This document shows positions 11,701-23,922 of a DNA stretch of 64,000 nucleotides, piece after piece. Position numbers and translations under genes: made by a program. Position 1 is the stretch's first letter. Every line of letters starts with the position of its first letter. The notes under the pieces are model-generated. The model had not been told where the DNA came from. It was given only the letters and a program-made list of their open reading frames with translations, and did no database searches. The DNA comes from Carex sylvatica (lineage: Eukaryota > Streptophyta > Magnoliopsida > Poales > Cyperaceae), in assembly GCA_964058845.1 (NCBI GenBank), contig CAXKVR010000497.1, positions 20,302-84,301 on the forward strand, written 5' to 3'.

Positions 11701-14700
11701 TGATCAAATTAGCACTGAAAAACATACCCCACGCCAAAAGCCAATAGAAGCACCATGATAAATGAATACCTCTTCAACAACTCGATCAAAAATATGTGCT
11801 AGTGGTAAGTATGACATGTACACATCACCTGCAGTAAGCTGTATTGGACAAAGAAATGCAAAACAAAACACATATTATTACATAACATCAAGTTGCACAG
11901 GTAATATATGACTAAGGATTTAGTTTCAAAATCATTAAACCTAAAATGGTATATAATGTCACTATGGCTGACTAATATTAAGCACACTAGGGCATTTCCT
12001 ATATTTTCGGCCATAAAATTGGGTGTTAGAACCCATCCTTGGTACATCCCAGTTCAATACTGATATTATGCCAGAACCTGCACTATATCAACACAACTGA
12101 ATAACATAAATTATCAGTGTGAGCACTAACCGCTTCATTTACAGATGAAAGCAAACGAGTTATACCGGAAATTACAGACATAATGCTTCGGTTAGAAATC
12201 AAAACCCCCTTCGGATCACCAGTTGTACCACTAGTGTACATTATGGTACATATGTCATCTTTCTCCTTTACTGGGAGATCATACTGTTTGTCTCCTCCCT
12301 ATAGGAAAAGGAAAAGAAGCACGATTAAAAAATTTCTAAAAACAATTAGAAAAAAACAAGAAAGTAAAACATACGAGTAGCTGTAATATGCAATAAAGGA
12401 TGATCTGGAGCTAATAAAGCTAAATCAAGACTATGCTGGGTCGAGTACTAAGTGCGCTGTTTAGGCTTAACTGAGGCTAAGAGAGGGTTTTAATTGGGAG
12501 TTAGATGTTATTTTAAGGGATCCCACTGGCAGGTTTTATGTACCATAAAAAATTGGAATAAATTAATATTTACTGACAAGGAAACATATTATAATGACTT
12601 GGAACATACCAGTAACAAAAAGTCACTCCACTCATATATTGCCAAGCCATGCTTTTCTACCTCTTCTCTTTCTTCAGGTTTAACCTTGCCAAAGCTAACA
12701 ATAGCTGAAACATAAAGAAAATACACTTATCACTAATCACATATTTGTATCTCGTTCTTATGTATCGCTAGTTTGGCAACACCTACACCCGGACATGCAT
12801 CCCACTTAATGATGTACTGGAATTGGATCATTTACCTTTCTCTTTTTTTGTGAAGATAGCAATCCACGTACCAGAACCATGACCTAGTAGTAGTTAGGGA
12901 TTATTTAGGGATAGTATTATAGGTCTTAGGTCATAGGACTAGGAATTTGGAGTCAAGGATGTAAGCTTAGGACTTTGACCCGTACGATTGATAGTTTAGG
13001 TAGAATATAGTTAATATTAGTATTAGTATTATTACTATCACTATCACTTTCACTTTTATTTTTATTTTTATTACTACTTTATTACTACTTATCTTTATTT
13101 TATGATTGTGATTGGGTTTCATTTCTAGCCTATCCCAACTTGTTTGGGACTAAAGACTTGGTTGTTGTGGTTGTTGTAATTTTGTGATGTACTGCCGTTG
13201 TAAATATTTTTTGTTTCTTTAATGAAATTTATTAGTAGGTGATTGCCTGCTACCTTTGAAAAACAAAACATGTAAAAACTATTGGACACCAAAGGATCCA
13301 ATTCCACTAGCTTACTTTACAACAATTAAGATATTTGGCATGAATAACTTACTTTTCAGGAACTCGGTTGCAGCTGGTAATGTCTTGAGCAACTGAAAAA
13401 TTTTAAACGATAATTTAGTCAAACATTTCATATGTCAATATTAGAGGACATCTTCGGATTAGTGGTACCTCTCCGATTTTCTTTTCCTCTGCAAATGCAA
13501 TTTCAACTTCTGCATGGCATAAAATGAACTCTATAGCACTGGCACCTGGTAACATGATTTAAAAATTAATCATTAATTTGGTGTTGTGACAGAGACATCC
13601 AGATAACAAAAACTTGAAAAATAAATAGAAGTAAAGAAAATGTACCAAGAGTATCGTATAAAGGAACACAGTAAATTCCATGAGCATTGCAAGCCTACAA
13701 TAATAGAAAAAGGCAGCATCAACTAAAGACTCCACCCAAGCCAATTTGTACTGGTAAGAAGCTTCATTATTTAGTCCCTACTTTCAATTAACACAAATAC
13801 ACTCATAAAACCCAAAACCACAAAAAAAAAAAAAAAAAAAAAAAAAACTGACAAATGTGCTTAGGAACAGTAGTACCATTTCTTGGTACTAACTATAGCA
13901 CTCGTACCACACGGTACCAAGAACTAAATATTATATCCAAGGTAAGAAAACGCACCTCCATGCTCATGATCCACTCGGGACAATTAGCACCATAAATACC
14001 GCAACGGTTTTCCTAAGAACAAAATGGAAGACGCACATTTTCAATTTTATAGAAATTTTAATAAGAGATCAGTTAAAGCAAATCAATTCCATGGGCAAAA
14101 TAGTAAAAATGATCTTACCTTTTCAATTCCAAGGCTCCTCATAGAAGTTCCAAGCTTGATAACGATATCATATACATCTTTATAAGTTTTCCATATGTAT
14201 TCACCTGCCTAATAAAGCACAAGAAAGTTAACTATATTAAAGGGCTCACAATTCATATAATTCATAAAAGCAAATTGGAAAGTATCACTCAACCCCAATT
14301 TATTTAAAACATATCGATGTAACACTCCTTTTTGCAAGTCCTTGAAAAATGCCAAAAGTAACCCTCCAACCAATTTTCTTTGGGTAACTATCAGAAAAAG
14401 TACCTACTCCTCTAATTTCTTCAAGTACGCAAAACCATTTACCCTTTCTAAACCTCAATTAAATTGCTCCAAAATAATTTTTTTGATGACATTGTGCAAA
14501 ATTTCAGAAAGAATAAATCTATGTACATACCATCCCATCTACAATTTCACGACAGCCGAGCATTTGGCTGTTGGGGTACTTCTCCACAGCAAGTCTGTAA
14601 TAAATGTATCCTCTTAAAAGTTTAAACCAATAACTAAACATTATACAAGTAGAAATAAGTAAAATAGTAAAAACATAAAGTAAATGCTGAGAAGAACAAA

Positions 14701-15511
14701 CAGATGAAATCTCATGTAGAACCCTGTAGAAACTGTTCAGTTCTGAAGTCCCACCAAAACCAGTATTTTATTATCGAATTTAAAAATGGATAAAACCACT
14801 AATTTAAGCGTATATCTCACCAAATATCGAATTTAAAACCAAGCCGTGAAAACCCAATATAAGTACTGATTCTTGGAAAGTCAGAGATTCTATTTTGTAC
14901 TAGATAATTTCACCAAAGCTGTTGAAAGAATAAAATAAATAAAAAGGCCAACTTCTCAGCATTTTCTGCTGACTACGCGCTGTACTTGAAATCTTATTTC
15001 CTCTGAAGATCTAATTTTTAATTATTGTAACAAAGAAAAAAAAAACAAAACTGAGGAGCCTGAATTTTTTTAGTAAGCACTCAAGTCCAGATAATCACTT
15101 ACATTAAATAAAAAATACCAAAAATTTTAAAACCTTTTTTTTTTAATTAAAAACAAAAGCCGGAAACAGTCAAAACTCTTACTAAAGCGCATCTACAACG
15201 ATGCAAAAAGAGTCAAAAGCCATTTCGTTAAAAACTAAAATAAATGCCGATAATACCAAACAATAAATTCTATGTCAATACGCTTCCCTAAAATTCTATG
15301 TCAATACGCTTCAGTAACAAGTATAGAGATAAAAAAAAATGGCACAAATTCATAGTTAAAACCTAAACCTGAAAATATCCCAGCACGAATCAAGACCTGG
15401 GATTGGAGGCGGGAAGCCATCCTTGGCAAAGGCGCTCCGATATGTGGGTCCCACCGACGGGGCCCCATCGGTGCCTTCTCTCCCCTCCTCCACTTCCACC
15501 AAGTGCTTCAT
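8771..15511 (-). CDS. LACS: Long-chain acyl-CoA synthetase 1 of a tandem pair (LACS4-like)
   Basis: Activates long-chain fatty acids to acyl-CoA using ATP and CoA. Nineteen minus-strand exons, all with GT-AG introns: 15511-15369, 14594-14531, 14208-14119, 14012-13956, 13694-13646, 13545-13469, 13392-13353, 12704-12610, 12298-12131, 11838-11728, 11273-11186, 11077-11011, 10738-10663, 10559-10442, 10339-10094, 9906-9767, 9553-9371, 9022-8903, 8806-8771. They join in frame to 655 residues, normal for plant LACS. ATP/AMP loop [11 protein letters not shown] is at 226-236, GYGLTE at 413-418, and the FACS signature starts at DGWFHTGD (491-498). The N-terminus [10 protein letters not shown] resembles ER/cytosol-type LACS. 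The C-terminus QSNK is not a peroxisomal SKL-type signal. Residue 470 is Cys in CICG where the family usually has CIRG. The LACS3/4/5-like class is inferred from overall similarity. The 5' leader is CT-rich. Confidence 0.95.
12890..13175 (+). repeat. Retroposon remnant with SINE/LINE-type 3' tail in a LACS-1 intron
   Basis: The intron between the exons at 12704 and 13353 holds low-complexity DNA (TATTAGTATTAGTATTATTA-like). It then has TATCCCAACTTGTTTGGGAC followed by TAAAGACTTGG and TTG repeats. That ending resembles the 3' tail of plant Au-type SINEs and their partner LINEs; the resemblance is from memory. No A or B box was found, so this is only a 3' fragment. Confidence 0.45.
13805..13925. 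repeat. Poly-A tract and short foldback in a LACS-1 intron
   Basis: A run of about 27 A near 13823-13848 is followed by GGTACCA/TGGTACC-type inverted repeats (TACCATTTCTTGGTACTA ... CGTACCACACGGTACCAAG). Probably a retroposon tail or slippage product. It does not affect the neighbouring exons. Confidence 0.4.
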
Positions 15512-15546
15512 TATCTCTCTCTCTCTCTCTCCCCTCTCTCTCTAGA
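15512..15546 (-). promoter_or_regulatory. CT-rich 5' leader of LACS-1
   Basis: Directly upstream of the start codon the plus strand is nearly pure CT dinucleotide, giving a GA-rich leader on the coding strand. The second LACS gene has a similar pyrimidine-rich plus strand at the same place. Confidence 0.45.
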
Positions 15547-15626
15547 TGGTATGATTCCAAATAAATTTCTTTTTCTAAATAGAAAAAGGGAGCACGGGCA
15601 ATGAAGAGAAGAAATCTTGGAGCTTC

Positions 15627-15634
15627 TATAAATA
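15627..15634 (-). promoter_or_regulatory. TATA-like box of LACS-1
   Basis: TATTTATA on the minus strand lies about 120 bp upstream of the LACS-1 start codon. LACS-2 has TATAAAAA at the same distance from its start, which supports the assignment. The transcription start is not known. Confidence 0.45.
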
Positions 15635-15651
15635 GGTCAGAGGACTGGGAA

Positions 15652-15826
15652 TTCGTATCCTCTGAGATATCTCAAACTTTGAGTGACTTTTTGGAAAATC
15701 CCATACGTTTAAATACGTTCTGCACGAATCGCGAAGCAAACATAATATTGCCCCCTACATCACCCCCGAATAAGCACCGGACACGTCGGTCACTCAAAAG
15801 TTGAGACATCTCAGAGGATATGCACT
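15652..15826. mobile_element. Small MITE, CCTCTGAGATATCTC family, copy 2, at the LACS-1 promoter
   Basis: The arms GTATCCTCTGAGATATCTCA and TGAGACATCTCAGAGGATAT enclose about 100 bp. GACTGG occurs just outside both ends and may be part of a target duplication. The element begins about 18 bp upstream of the TATA-like box, so it lies within the probable core or proximal promoter. Confidence 0.65.
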
Positions 15827-15829
15827 CGA

Positions 15830-16410
15830 TGACTGGAGGAGGAACGACACGGAATGCTTATCCTCGGAGTTTTTACATGCGGAGCTGTGAGGAGCTTTTA
15901 ATCTCGTCTGTTCGTTTTGATCGGACGGACCAGATCAGATCTCAAAAGAACAGCCCCTCTGTTCTGATCCATCCAATTAAAAACGAACATACCAGATAAA
16001 AAAAACCGCACAGAAAAAATCCGATAATCTCCCGAAAGACATTCCAGCTTCAGATCATCTCTAGTATTTGAAATAGTTTCTGTAAATGTGGATCGTCTAT
16101 TTCGGATCGGATTGACTAGATTGAACCTGGCTTCTTGTACTATTAACGATGAAGAGAGAAGTACCGACAGTTATACGTCTGATTCAGCGTGAACCGTTCG
16201 ACCTGAAACGAACGGTCGGATCTTTCCAAATTTTGGGGAGGAGACTATTCCAGACGAAGTCCTGCGTCCATTTGATTTGTATTTTTTTTTTTCTAACTTG
16301 AATTGCTTGATTAACTGGAGTTATTTATTTCCAAATAGAAGACGGGGGATTTGTCAGGTTTGGTATCAGAGGTAATGAAATTCATTCGAAGATATGATTA
16401 TCTTCCTTCG
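15830..16410. other. Upstream region of LACS-1, no gene seen
   Basis: Unique-looking DNA with no exon or strong repeat. It may contain upstream promoter elements of LACS-1, but I see no motif I can support. Confidence 0.4.
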
Positions 16411-16419
16411 TATATAATC

Positions 16420-17561
16420 CCGAAATTTTTATAAAAACTCAAAAATTCTATCAAATTGCTCAATCTACTCAAATTTGTGCAGAATCTCGAAAATTGTCCC
16501 TTCCGGTTACTAAATAACCGGACTCTATCCTTCTTTCCGGTGATTTAGTAACCGGACTTAAAAAAAATTTATGGTTACTAAATAACCGGAAAGTGGATTG
16601 AGTAACTTTTATTTGAGTAACTTTCCGGTTTCAACATTTGACCGGTTGATTGTTTGGCTTTGTTTTAAAAAAGAAAAACAGAAAAAAAAAAAAATTTAAA
16701 ATTTTGTATTAAAATATTAGAAACGTTGAATATATTTCTTTGAAAATAGATGGAATACAATATAATTTGATTTATTAGAAAGACTGCAACAAATAATCTG
16801 GATCAACATTTTTTAGGCCAAATTTTTTGCGGCAGTAAGAAAAATTAATATATTTCTTTATGCGTTATTGAAAAAAAATAAAAATACTTAGATTTTGAGT
16901 TATTGATCCCGGTTCAAAAGTCACTTCTAGGTAAATACATAAAATATTGTCATCATTCTAGTACATTTCTAAGAAGTTGTATCTATTTTTGAAAAAACAA
17001 AAACTTTGATTGATATTCAAAAAGAATTCTCAAAACAGATACAGCTTTTTAGAAATTAAATGTAGGATCACAATATTTTCTGTATTATCTAGAAGTGACT
17101 TTTGAACTGCGATCAATAACTCACATTCAAAACATATTTATTTTTTTCCAATAACACATGAAAAGAAATATTAATTTTTCTTACTGGCGTGAAATATCCA
17201 GCTAGAAAAATATTAATCCGAATTATTTGTTGTAGTCTTTCTAATAAATCAAATTATATTGTATTTCATCTATTTTTAAAGAAATATATTCAACATTTAT
17301 AATATTTAAATAGAAAAAAAATCTGTTTTGTAAAAAAAAAAAAAAAGCCAAACAAACAACCGGTCAAATGTTGAAACTGGAAAGTTACTCAATCCATTTT
17401 CCGGTTATTTAATAACCTAATTTTTTTTCTAAATCCGATTACTAAATCATCGAAAATATTATATTATTTAGTAACCGAAAGGGGCAATTTTCGAAATTCT
17501 GTGCAAATTTGAGTAGTTTGAGTAATTTGATAAAAAAATTGGGTATTAATAAAAATTTCGG
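16420..17561. mobile_element. Long foldback Mutator-like element, family C, copy 1
   Basis: A 1142-bp near-complete palindrome with ends CCGAAATTTTTATA and TAATAAAAATTTCGG. The exact 9-bp duplication TATATAATC lies at 16411-16419 and 17562-17570, as expected for Mutator-like transposition. Both arms carry CCGGTTACTAAATAACCGG-like motifs and GAAAGACTGC(A/G)ACAAATAA. No transposase is present. Confidence 0.85.
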
Positions 17562-17570
17562 TATATAATC

Positions 17571-18208
17571 GGATTGTTTATTCGATCTTTCCTTCATTAT
17601 TTTTTATAGTTATTGACTACCATTTGATTATTTATCGCACAGAATCATATATATAATCAAATTTTCACGATCCTTTATTTTTTGGGTCTTCATTAGCTTT
17701 TATTTTTAAATTAAAGTAATTTAAATTTAAAACTTAAGTATAAGAATAATTTTTTTAGATATGATCTATATTATTTCCTCTATACACACATAAAGAACTT
17801 GATATTTCAATTTTGTTTTAATTAGTATCAAGAGTTTACAAAAATATACTAGTGTAGATAAAATATAAACATTAATTTTCAATTTATCGATTTATATAAA
17901 ATAAAAATTGAAAAGTTGTAGTTTTTTATATGCATATAGAGAAAATAATATAAATCAAAACTAACGATTTTATTTTGACATCTAAATTTTAATTTTTTTG
18001 TTATTAAAATATTAAAAAAAATAAAGTACGATGGAAACAAAACAAAAAATGACAATATTGGAACCCTAAATTAATTTCAAAATGTCAATAGTAAAATTGT
18101 TTCGCTCTTACACGTATCTGTTATTGACTTATTGTTATATATCCAAACAATTGAGTCAGGGACCACTTGAACGGTTTACATACCAACGCGTGTTTATTAG
18201 CAAATAGT
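17571..18208. other. AT-rich spacer
   Basis: Very AT-rich DNA without exon, RNA gene or recognisable repeat. Confidence 0.5.
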
Positions 18209-18260
18209 GAATATGTAACACCCGGATATGTATTTTTAATTATTTTGAATTTATTTATTC

Positions 18261-18501
18261 TGTCACGCTCTGACAGCCAGGTTAGGCACACAATGCGACA
18301 TCGATATTTCCATATTCATCTATCATTCTGTCAATCTACGTCGCAATAGAATAAAAATAAAAACATCGCAATAGAAAAAAAACAGAAACAATACGGAATC
18401 AATTACAAAACCGAATAACCAGTTATTTAACGATGCAGCTTCCCTATAATTAGCTTAATAACAGTAAACTACCATTTCAATAGAATTGGATTAATCCACA
18501 T
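18261..18501 (-). repeat. Partial LTR (third copy) in the rearranged cluster
   Basis: Starts TGTCACGCTCTGACAGCCAG and follows the two full LTRs as far as GGATTAATCCACA, then stops. It separates the 45-bp inverted LTR tip at 18214-18258 from a short ATTAGAAAGTTGAAG piece at about 18505. Confidence 0.7.
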
Positions 18502-18545
18502 AGATTATTAGAAAGTTGAAGATTTATTTTTAAGGGGGAGAATTC

Positions 18546-19412
18546 TGTCACGCCCCGACGGCCAGGCCAGGCAAGCGACGCGACAGAACAACATTCTCAC
18601 ATTCATCTGCCGTCCTGTCAACCTATGTCGCAATAGAAAGAAAACAGAAACAATACGGAGTCAGTTACAAAGCCGAGTAACCAGTTTTTAAACGACGCAG
18701 ATTCTCTATAATTGGCTTAATAACAGTAAACAATCATTTCAATAAAATTGAATTAATCCACACAATTAAATATCAAATTACGTATGCATATTTAACCGAT
18801 AATATCAGTTGAGTCTAGGTTTTTAGTAAAATCAATTTCATTCCAGTTGGAATCTCTGAAAATAGGCGATTTTTAGTATTCCAGTCCATTAAAAACAGTT
18901 TCAGTATCTATACCCCATATTCCAGTTAAATATATCATCATAATTCGATTACCCAAATCAATACCCAATCAAAATCAAATTTAACCATTTAAATCGAAAA
19001 TACAGATTATAGAGAAGTATGATTACCTGATAGCGATCAATTCAGAAATCCAATTCAAGATACAACACTTGTTTAGAATCAATGCGATATAGTTAGAATT
19101 CCAATCGAACATACGATCAAATAATAAATCGAAATCAAAATTATATCACAAATAACTTTCTTTCTCTCTTTCAATTTTCTCTGTTTTCATTCTTTGTTGT
19201 TTTACTTCATTTTGTATTTTTCTTTACCCGACTCGGTAAGAAGATGAGATAAATAAAAAGAATCAAAGTGATCAGTACATGGGGACCACGTGGCAAGGCA
19301 GCCACATTGGTTTTCATCAATATTTGTTTTTTTTTTTACTATTTAAACCTTCAACTTTCTAATATTATAAATAAATACAAAATAATTAAAAAAACATACT
19401 GGGGGTATTACA
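18546..19412 (-). repeat. LTR copy B, 3' LTR in minus orientation
   Basis: 867 bp running on the plus strand from TGTCACGCCCCGACGGCC to GGGGGTATTACA. It aligns along its length with LTR A (19741-20640). Next to its minus-strand start lies AAGGGGATAATT, a plausible polypurine tract. Confidence 0.8.
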
Positions 19413-19740
19413 AATTATCCCCTTAAAAAAAAATTTGTGCACAAAATTCAAACGAATAATATACAAATCAAACGAGATAGATCAAACAAGAACCAAATTG
19501 AATTATCAGACACACATATCAAATCAATTTTAAGTAAATTTCACGACTTTCGATTTCATTAAAATTCAATAATACTAAGTTACATCAAATGAATGAACTC
19601 GATAAATAATCAAACAGAAATACTCAAACTTCTCAGATTAATTTTATAAATCAGACAAATCAATATTCGGACGGAATGTAGATAACAAATTAAACTTGGA
19701 CTCAAACACAGTCCGAGAAACGAATACTCTGATACCATTC
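19413..19740 (-). other. Residual internal region with tRNA primer-binding site
   Basis: About 328 bp between the LTRs without coding sequence. On the minus strand TGGTATCAGAG (19737-19727) lies 3 nt after the end of LTR A; this matches the initiator-methionine tRNA primer-binding site used by many plant LTR retrotransposons. AAGGGGATAATT next to LTR B is the candidate polypurine tract. Confidence 0.75.
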
Positions 19741-20640
19741 TGTCACGCTCCAACGGCCAGGCCGGGCACGCGACACAACAGAACGACATCCTCACATCAA
19801 TCCGCCGTCCTGTCAACCTACGTCGCAATAGAAAGAAAATAGAAACAATATGGAGTCAGCTACAAAGCCGAATACAGAGTCAGCTACAAAGCCGAGTAAT
19901 CAATTATTTAACGACGCAGCTTCTCTATAATTGGCTTAATAATAGTAAACAACCACTTCAATAGGATTGGATTAATCCACACAATTAAATATCAAATTAC
20001 GTATGAATATTTAACTGATAATATCAGTTGGGTCTAGGTTTTCAATAAAATCAATTTCATTCCAGTTGGAATCCCTGAAAACAAGTGATTTTCAATATTC
20101 CAGTCCATTAAAAACAATTTCAGTATCTAGACCCCATATTCCAGTTAAATATACCATCATAATTCGATTACCCAAATCAATACCCAATCAAAATCCAATT
20201 TAACCATTCAAATCGAAAACACATATTATAGAGAAGTCTGGTTACCTGATAGCGATCAATTCAGAAATTCAATTCTAGATACAACACTTGTTCAGAATCA
20301 ACGCAACGTAGTCGGAATTCCAATCGAACCTACGATCAAATAATAAATCAAAATCAAAATTGTATCACAAATAACTTTGTTTCTCTCTTTCAATTTTCTC
20401 CATTTTCATTCTTTGTTGTTTTACTTCATTTTATTTTTTCTTTACCCGAGTCGGTAAGAAGATGAGAGAAATAAAAGGGATCAAAGTGATGAGTACATGG
20501 GGACCACGTGGCAAGGCAGCCAAGTTGGTTTTCATCAATATTTGTGTCTTTTTCTTTTCATTTTTTACTATTTAAACCTTCAACTTTCTAATATTATAAA
20601 TAAATCCAAAATAATTAAAAATACATACCGGGGTGTTACA
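19741..20640 (-). repeat. LTR copy A, 5' LTR in minus orientation
   Basis: 900 bp running on the plus strand from TGTCACGCTCCAACGGCC to GGGGTGTTACA. It is followed directly by GAATA, the outer target duplication. It is similar to LTR B with scattered substitutions and a few indels. Confidence 0.8.
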
Positions 20641-20671
20641 GAATACTGATGGCCTTAATGATTGTTGGAAT

Positions 20672-21573
20672 CCGATATTTTTGTTAATATAAAAAAATAA
20701 TAATAAATTTCGAATTCTACGTCATGTTTGATAATATTTTTAAAAATGTACAAACTATAATTTAATTTTACTGGACCAACTTTCTGCAAATTAAATCCAC
20801 AATTTTAGTCTTTTTTAAAAATGTACAAACTATAATTTAATTTTACTGGACCAACTTTCTGCAAATTAAATCCACAATTTTAGTCTCTCCAAAACCGCAG
20901 AACAAATCCACGATTTCGAAAAATCAGAATTTTTTTTGTGGTTTTAAATTTGACATTAAAAAAATTTACTAAGGAACCGTGAATTTAATTCACGGAAATT
21001 CAATTCATGTGCCACTTTTGTCAAATAAATTATTATTTTTTCAAAAATAGAATGATCATAATATTTTCTGTATTTATCTAGAAGTGACTTTTGAATCGGA
21101 ATTAATAACTCAGATTCAAATTTTTTTTTCCAATAACATACAAAGAAATATTTTAATTTTTTTACAATTGCAAAAAATCCAGCCTGAAAACTATTGATCC
21201 GGGTTATTTGTCGCAGTTTCTTTAATAAATCAAATTATATAATATTTCATCTATTTTTAAAGAAATATATAAAATATTTCTAATATTTTAATACAACAAA
21301 TAAATAAATTATAACATTTTCTGTTTAATTAAACAGATAATCAGAAAAACCTAAAACCGTGAATTAAAATTCACGGTTTCATGAAAAAAAAATCAGTTTT
21401 ACGAAACCCAATGGATTTGTTCTACTACTTTGAGAGGGAAAACCCATAAGTTAAATTTGCAGTTTTGGGACCTAAAACCATAAAATAAAACAACGGTTTG
21501 GATATTTTCGAAATCTTGTCAAACAGTGTAGAATTCATTTTTTTTTTTTTTTGTATATTAATAAAAATTTCGG
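20672..21573. mobile_element. Long foldback Mutator-like element, family C, copy 3 (decayed)
   Basis: Ends CCGATATTTTTGTTAATA and TATTAATAAAAATTTCGG match family C, and the interior shares TTTAATAAATCAAATTATAT and TTTTTAAAGAAATATAT with the copies at 16420 and 28776. The flanking 9-mers are not identical. A 75-80-bp stretch with ATGTACAAACTATAATTTAA is directly repeated at about 20737 and 20817. Confidence 0.65.
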
Positions 21574-21599
21574 TTGAAAAGTAGACAGTGTTAGGAGTC

Positions 21600-22190
21600 T
21601 CTTCGAAATAAATTTTCAAAACGTGTGTGATCGTGGGCGGATTGAATTGGATAGGATTTAATAGTTGCGAGATTTTGAAAATTTTGATAGGCACAAGGAA
21701 AATTTGAAAAATATTATTTGAATGTAACACAAGAATTCAAATGATAGTTTGAAAAAAAAAAGGCTATCATTTTACTTTTGTATGGAGTCATGTTAATAAT
21801 TTAATTACAGAAATAAAACATAATAATTTTGAACTTGTTGTAATAAAAATTTAATAATCTGAAAGTAGTTATAGTTAAAAGAACCTAATATTTATGTTTA
21901 AGTTACAAGAACCGAGATCAGATAAATTAATCAAATTAATAAAATAAAATAGTTTAGCTCTTGGCATACTAAATTAGATACAAATAAATATTAATTATAA
22001 TAAAATAGATTGAGTCAAGTTAATATATATGTAACAATAATATTTTAATCTTTTAATAAAGTGTAGAAGTATTAATCCTTAATTCATTTGCTATTTGTTT
22101 TTATATGGATTTGAACGCAATATTCTCATCGGACATCTCATTTTATATAAAATTGTGGGAAAAATTAATTAATTGGACATGATTTTTTTT
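21600..22190. other. AT-rich spacer
   Basis: No exon or repeat boundary can be supported; composition is strongly AT. Confidence 0.45.
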
Positions 22191-22195
22191 TGCTA

Positions 22196-22375
22196 TGGAG
22201 TGAGGGCTCAGGTTATCTGACTGAGTACAATTGAAACGAACAGTTCAGAATCATTCTTTTAATTTGGCACAAATCTCAAAGCACAAATAATACTGGCCCT
22301 GACTGTCCATTTCAATTGTTTTGAGTCAGGTACCTGAGACTGAGAGGACACAAATTCAGAGTGAGGGCTTATCGC
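22196..22375. repeat. Diverged foldback repeat
   Basis: GAGTGAGGGCTCAGGTTATC at the left is imperfectly complementary to the right side (CAGGTACCTGAGACTGAGAGG ... GAGTGAGGGC). A short diverged MITE is likely, with boundaries uncertain. Confidence 0.4.
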
Positions 22376-22379
22376 TTAA

Positions 22380-23310
22380 TGTTGTTATCTAAAAGTATAA
22401 TAAATAATTATTAAAACTTATTTAACACCAAAACTTTAGCATGCAACCCCTCATTAATTAAAAATACTTGCATTTTCTTACGATCACATTATGTTTTCAA
22501 CAATAAAATAAATAATTTGTGAGTAATTAATGAGCCAACAAATATACATAAATAATCTGCGAGTATTAAACGAGCCAACAAGTATACATAAATTTTTTCA
22601 CGAGTAGTGCATATCTTCAATTTTCCATAGCAAAAAGTGGTTGTATGGTAAGATCCCAATAATAGAATTGTAATATATATTCTACAACCAGGGGCTAACC
22701 CATGGTTCCTGGGATTTTGAGTTTTTAGTGAAGATTGAAACGTTTCGATTGACTTTGCATCTTTTTTAAAAATAAATTATTTCTTTCTGGATCTTTAATT
22801 TGTAATTCGAATTAAATTTAAAATTAAAATTAAAATATTTATTTTGAATTATAATTGATAATTAGAATTATATATTAGAGAATAAAAAATTACAAGTCAT
22901 AATATTAAAAAATATAAGTTAAAATTTTAAGTTAAAATTTTATTTTTTTATTGAGTATCTAATTAATTAATGTGTTTAAATCTCATTCAATATATATATA
23001 TATACATATTTTTTTTACTCTCCTAATGAAAATTTTGAATCCGCCTGTCTACAACGGTGATTATACGACATGCTTTCATTATCATTCAAACAAACAAAGC
23101 CCGTTTGAAATTGTCATGTGCCGGTGATGGTGAGATGAGATGGGATCAAATAATTATACTAATTTAGAATGGTCTCTCCTCTCTAGTCTCTAGACCGTAT
23201 GTGCAACGGCCAACAGAAGTTCCTTCAATTGAATGGCACAGATGACAAATCAATCTTGATCATGACCGGTAGGTGATTCAAAAAAAATTTAAAAGTACAC
23301 CGACGTATTG
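22380..23310. other. AT-rich intergenic DNA
   Basis: No gene is visible. Contains a short TA microsatellite near 22990 and low-complexity AATTAAAATT runs near 22800-22960. Confidence 0.45.
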
Positions 23311-23316
23311 AATGAA

Positions 23317-23702
23317 GAGGAGGGTTTCAATGTCTCATCTTTTTATATCTCATCATAACTCATATTTTATATCTTTGTTTTTAAAGTTCAAATTGTCAAT
23401 CCGAACGTTTAACATGATATTTATACTAAAATATGTATGGAGATGAAAATTTATATTTTTTGAAATTTTTTTACTATTTTTAAATATGAGTACAAAATCA
23501 CTGTTTTTGAACCGTTCAAAAAACAGTGATTTTCTATCATTTTAAAAAATAGTAAAAAAATTTCAAAAATTATAAAATTTCATCTCCATATATATTTTAG
23601 TATAAATATCATGTTAAATGGCTCGGATCGATAATTTGAACTTTAAAAACAAAGATATAAAATATAAAATATAATGAAGTATAAAAGACATGAACTCTCC
23701 TC
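23317..23702. mobile_element. Mutator-like foldback MITE, family B, copy 1
   Basis: A 386-bp near-palindrome starting GAGGAGGGTTTCAATGTC and ending GACATGAACTCTCCTC. The core TTTTTACTATTTTTAAATATG and the CGATTTGAACTTTAAAAAC-like motif match the copy at 61847-62236. Flanking TTGAATGAA and TTGAATTTC look like a decayed 9-bp duplication. Confidence 0.65.
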
Positions 23703-23757
23703 TTGAATTTCATTCGGTGAAAAATGAAATTGACACCAAAAATAAGTACGCTATTTG

Positions 23758-23922
23758 ACGAGTATCCTCTGCGGTATCAGCTCGCGTGGAATATTCCCAG
23801 TCTAAGTCCAAATCACTTTGAAACATATTTGAAATATAGCGAGGGACCACTCTAAGATTCGTGCCAGAAGAAAATAGAGTACACAGTGAATTCGGATCCT
23901 CCCCGGTATCGGATAAGGAAAT
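23758..23922. repeat. Diverged repeat with GTATCCTCTGCGGTATC ends
   Basis: GAGTATCCTCTGCGGTATC at the left and GGATCCTCCCCGGTATCGG at the right are related inverted ends. Possibly a decayed member of the small MITE family at 6541 and 15652. Weak. Confidence 0.3.

Larger units (their letters stand above)
18214..20640 (-). mobile_element. Rearranged non-autonomous LTR-element cluster
   Basis: A 2427-bp unit flanked by GAATA on both sides (18209-18213 and 20641-20645). Its two outer ends are inverted copies of the same LTR end: TGTAACACCCGG at the left and CCGGGGTGTTACA at the right, about 45 bp each. Inside are two minus-oriented LTRs, a third partial LTR and only about 330 bp of internal sequence. 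There is no gag or pol. A normal LTR element would have direct, not inverted, outer ends, so this copy is rearranged. Confidence 0.75.
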
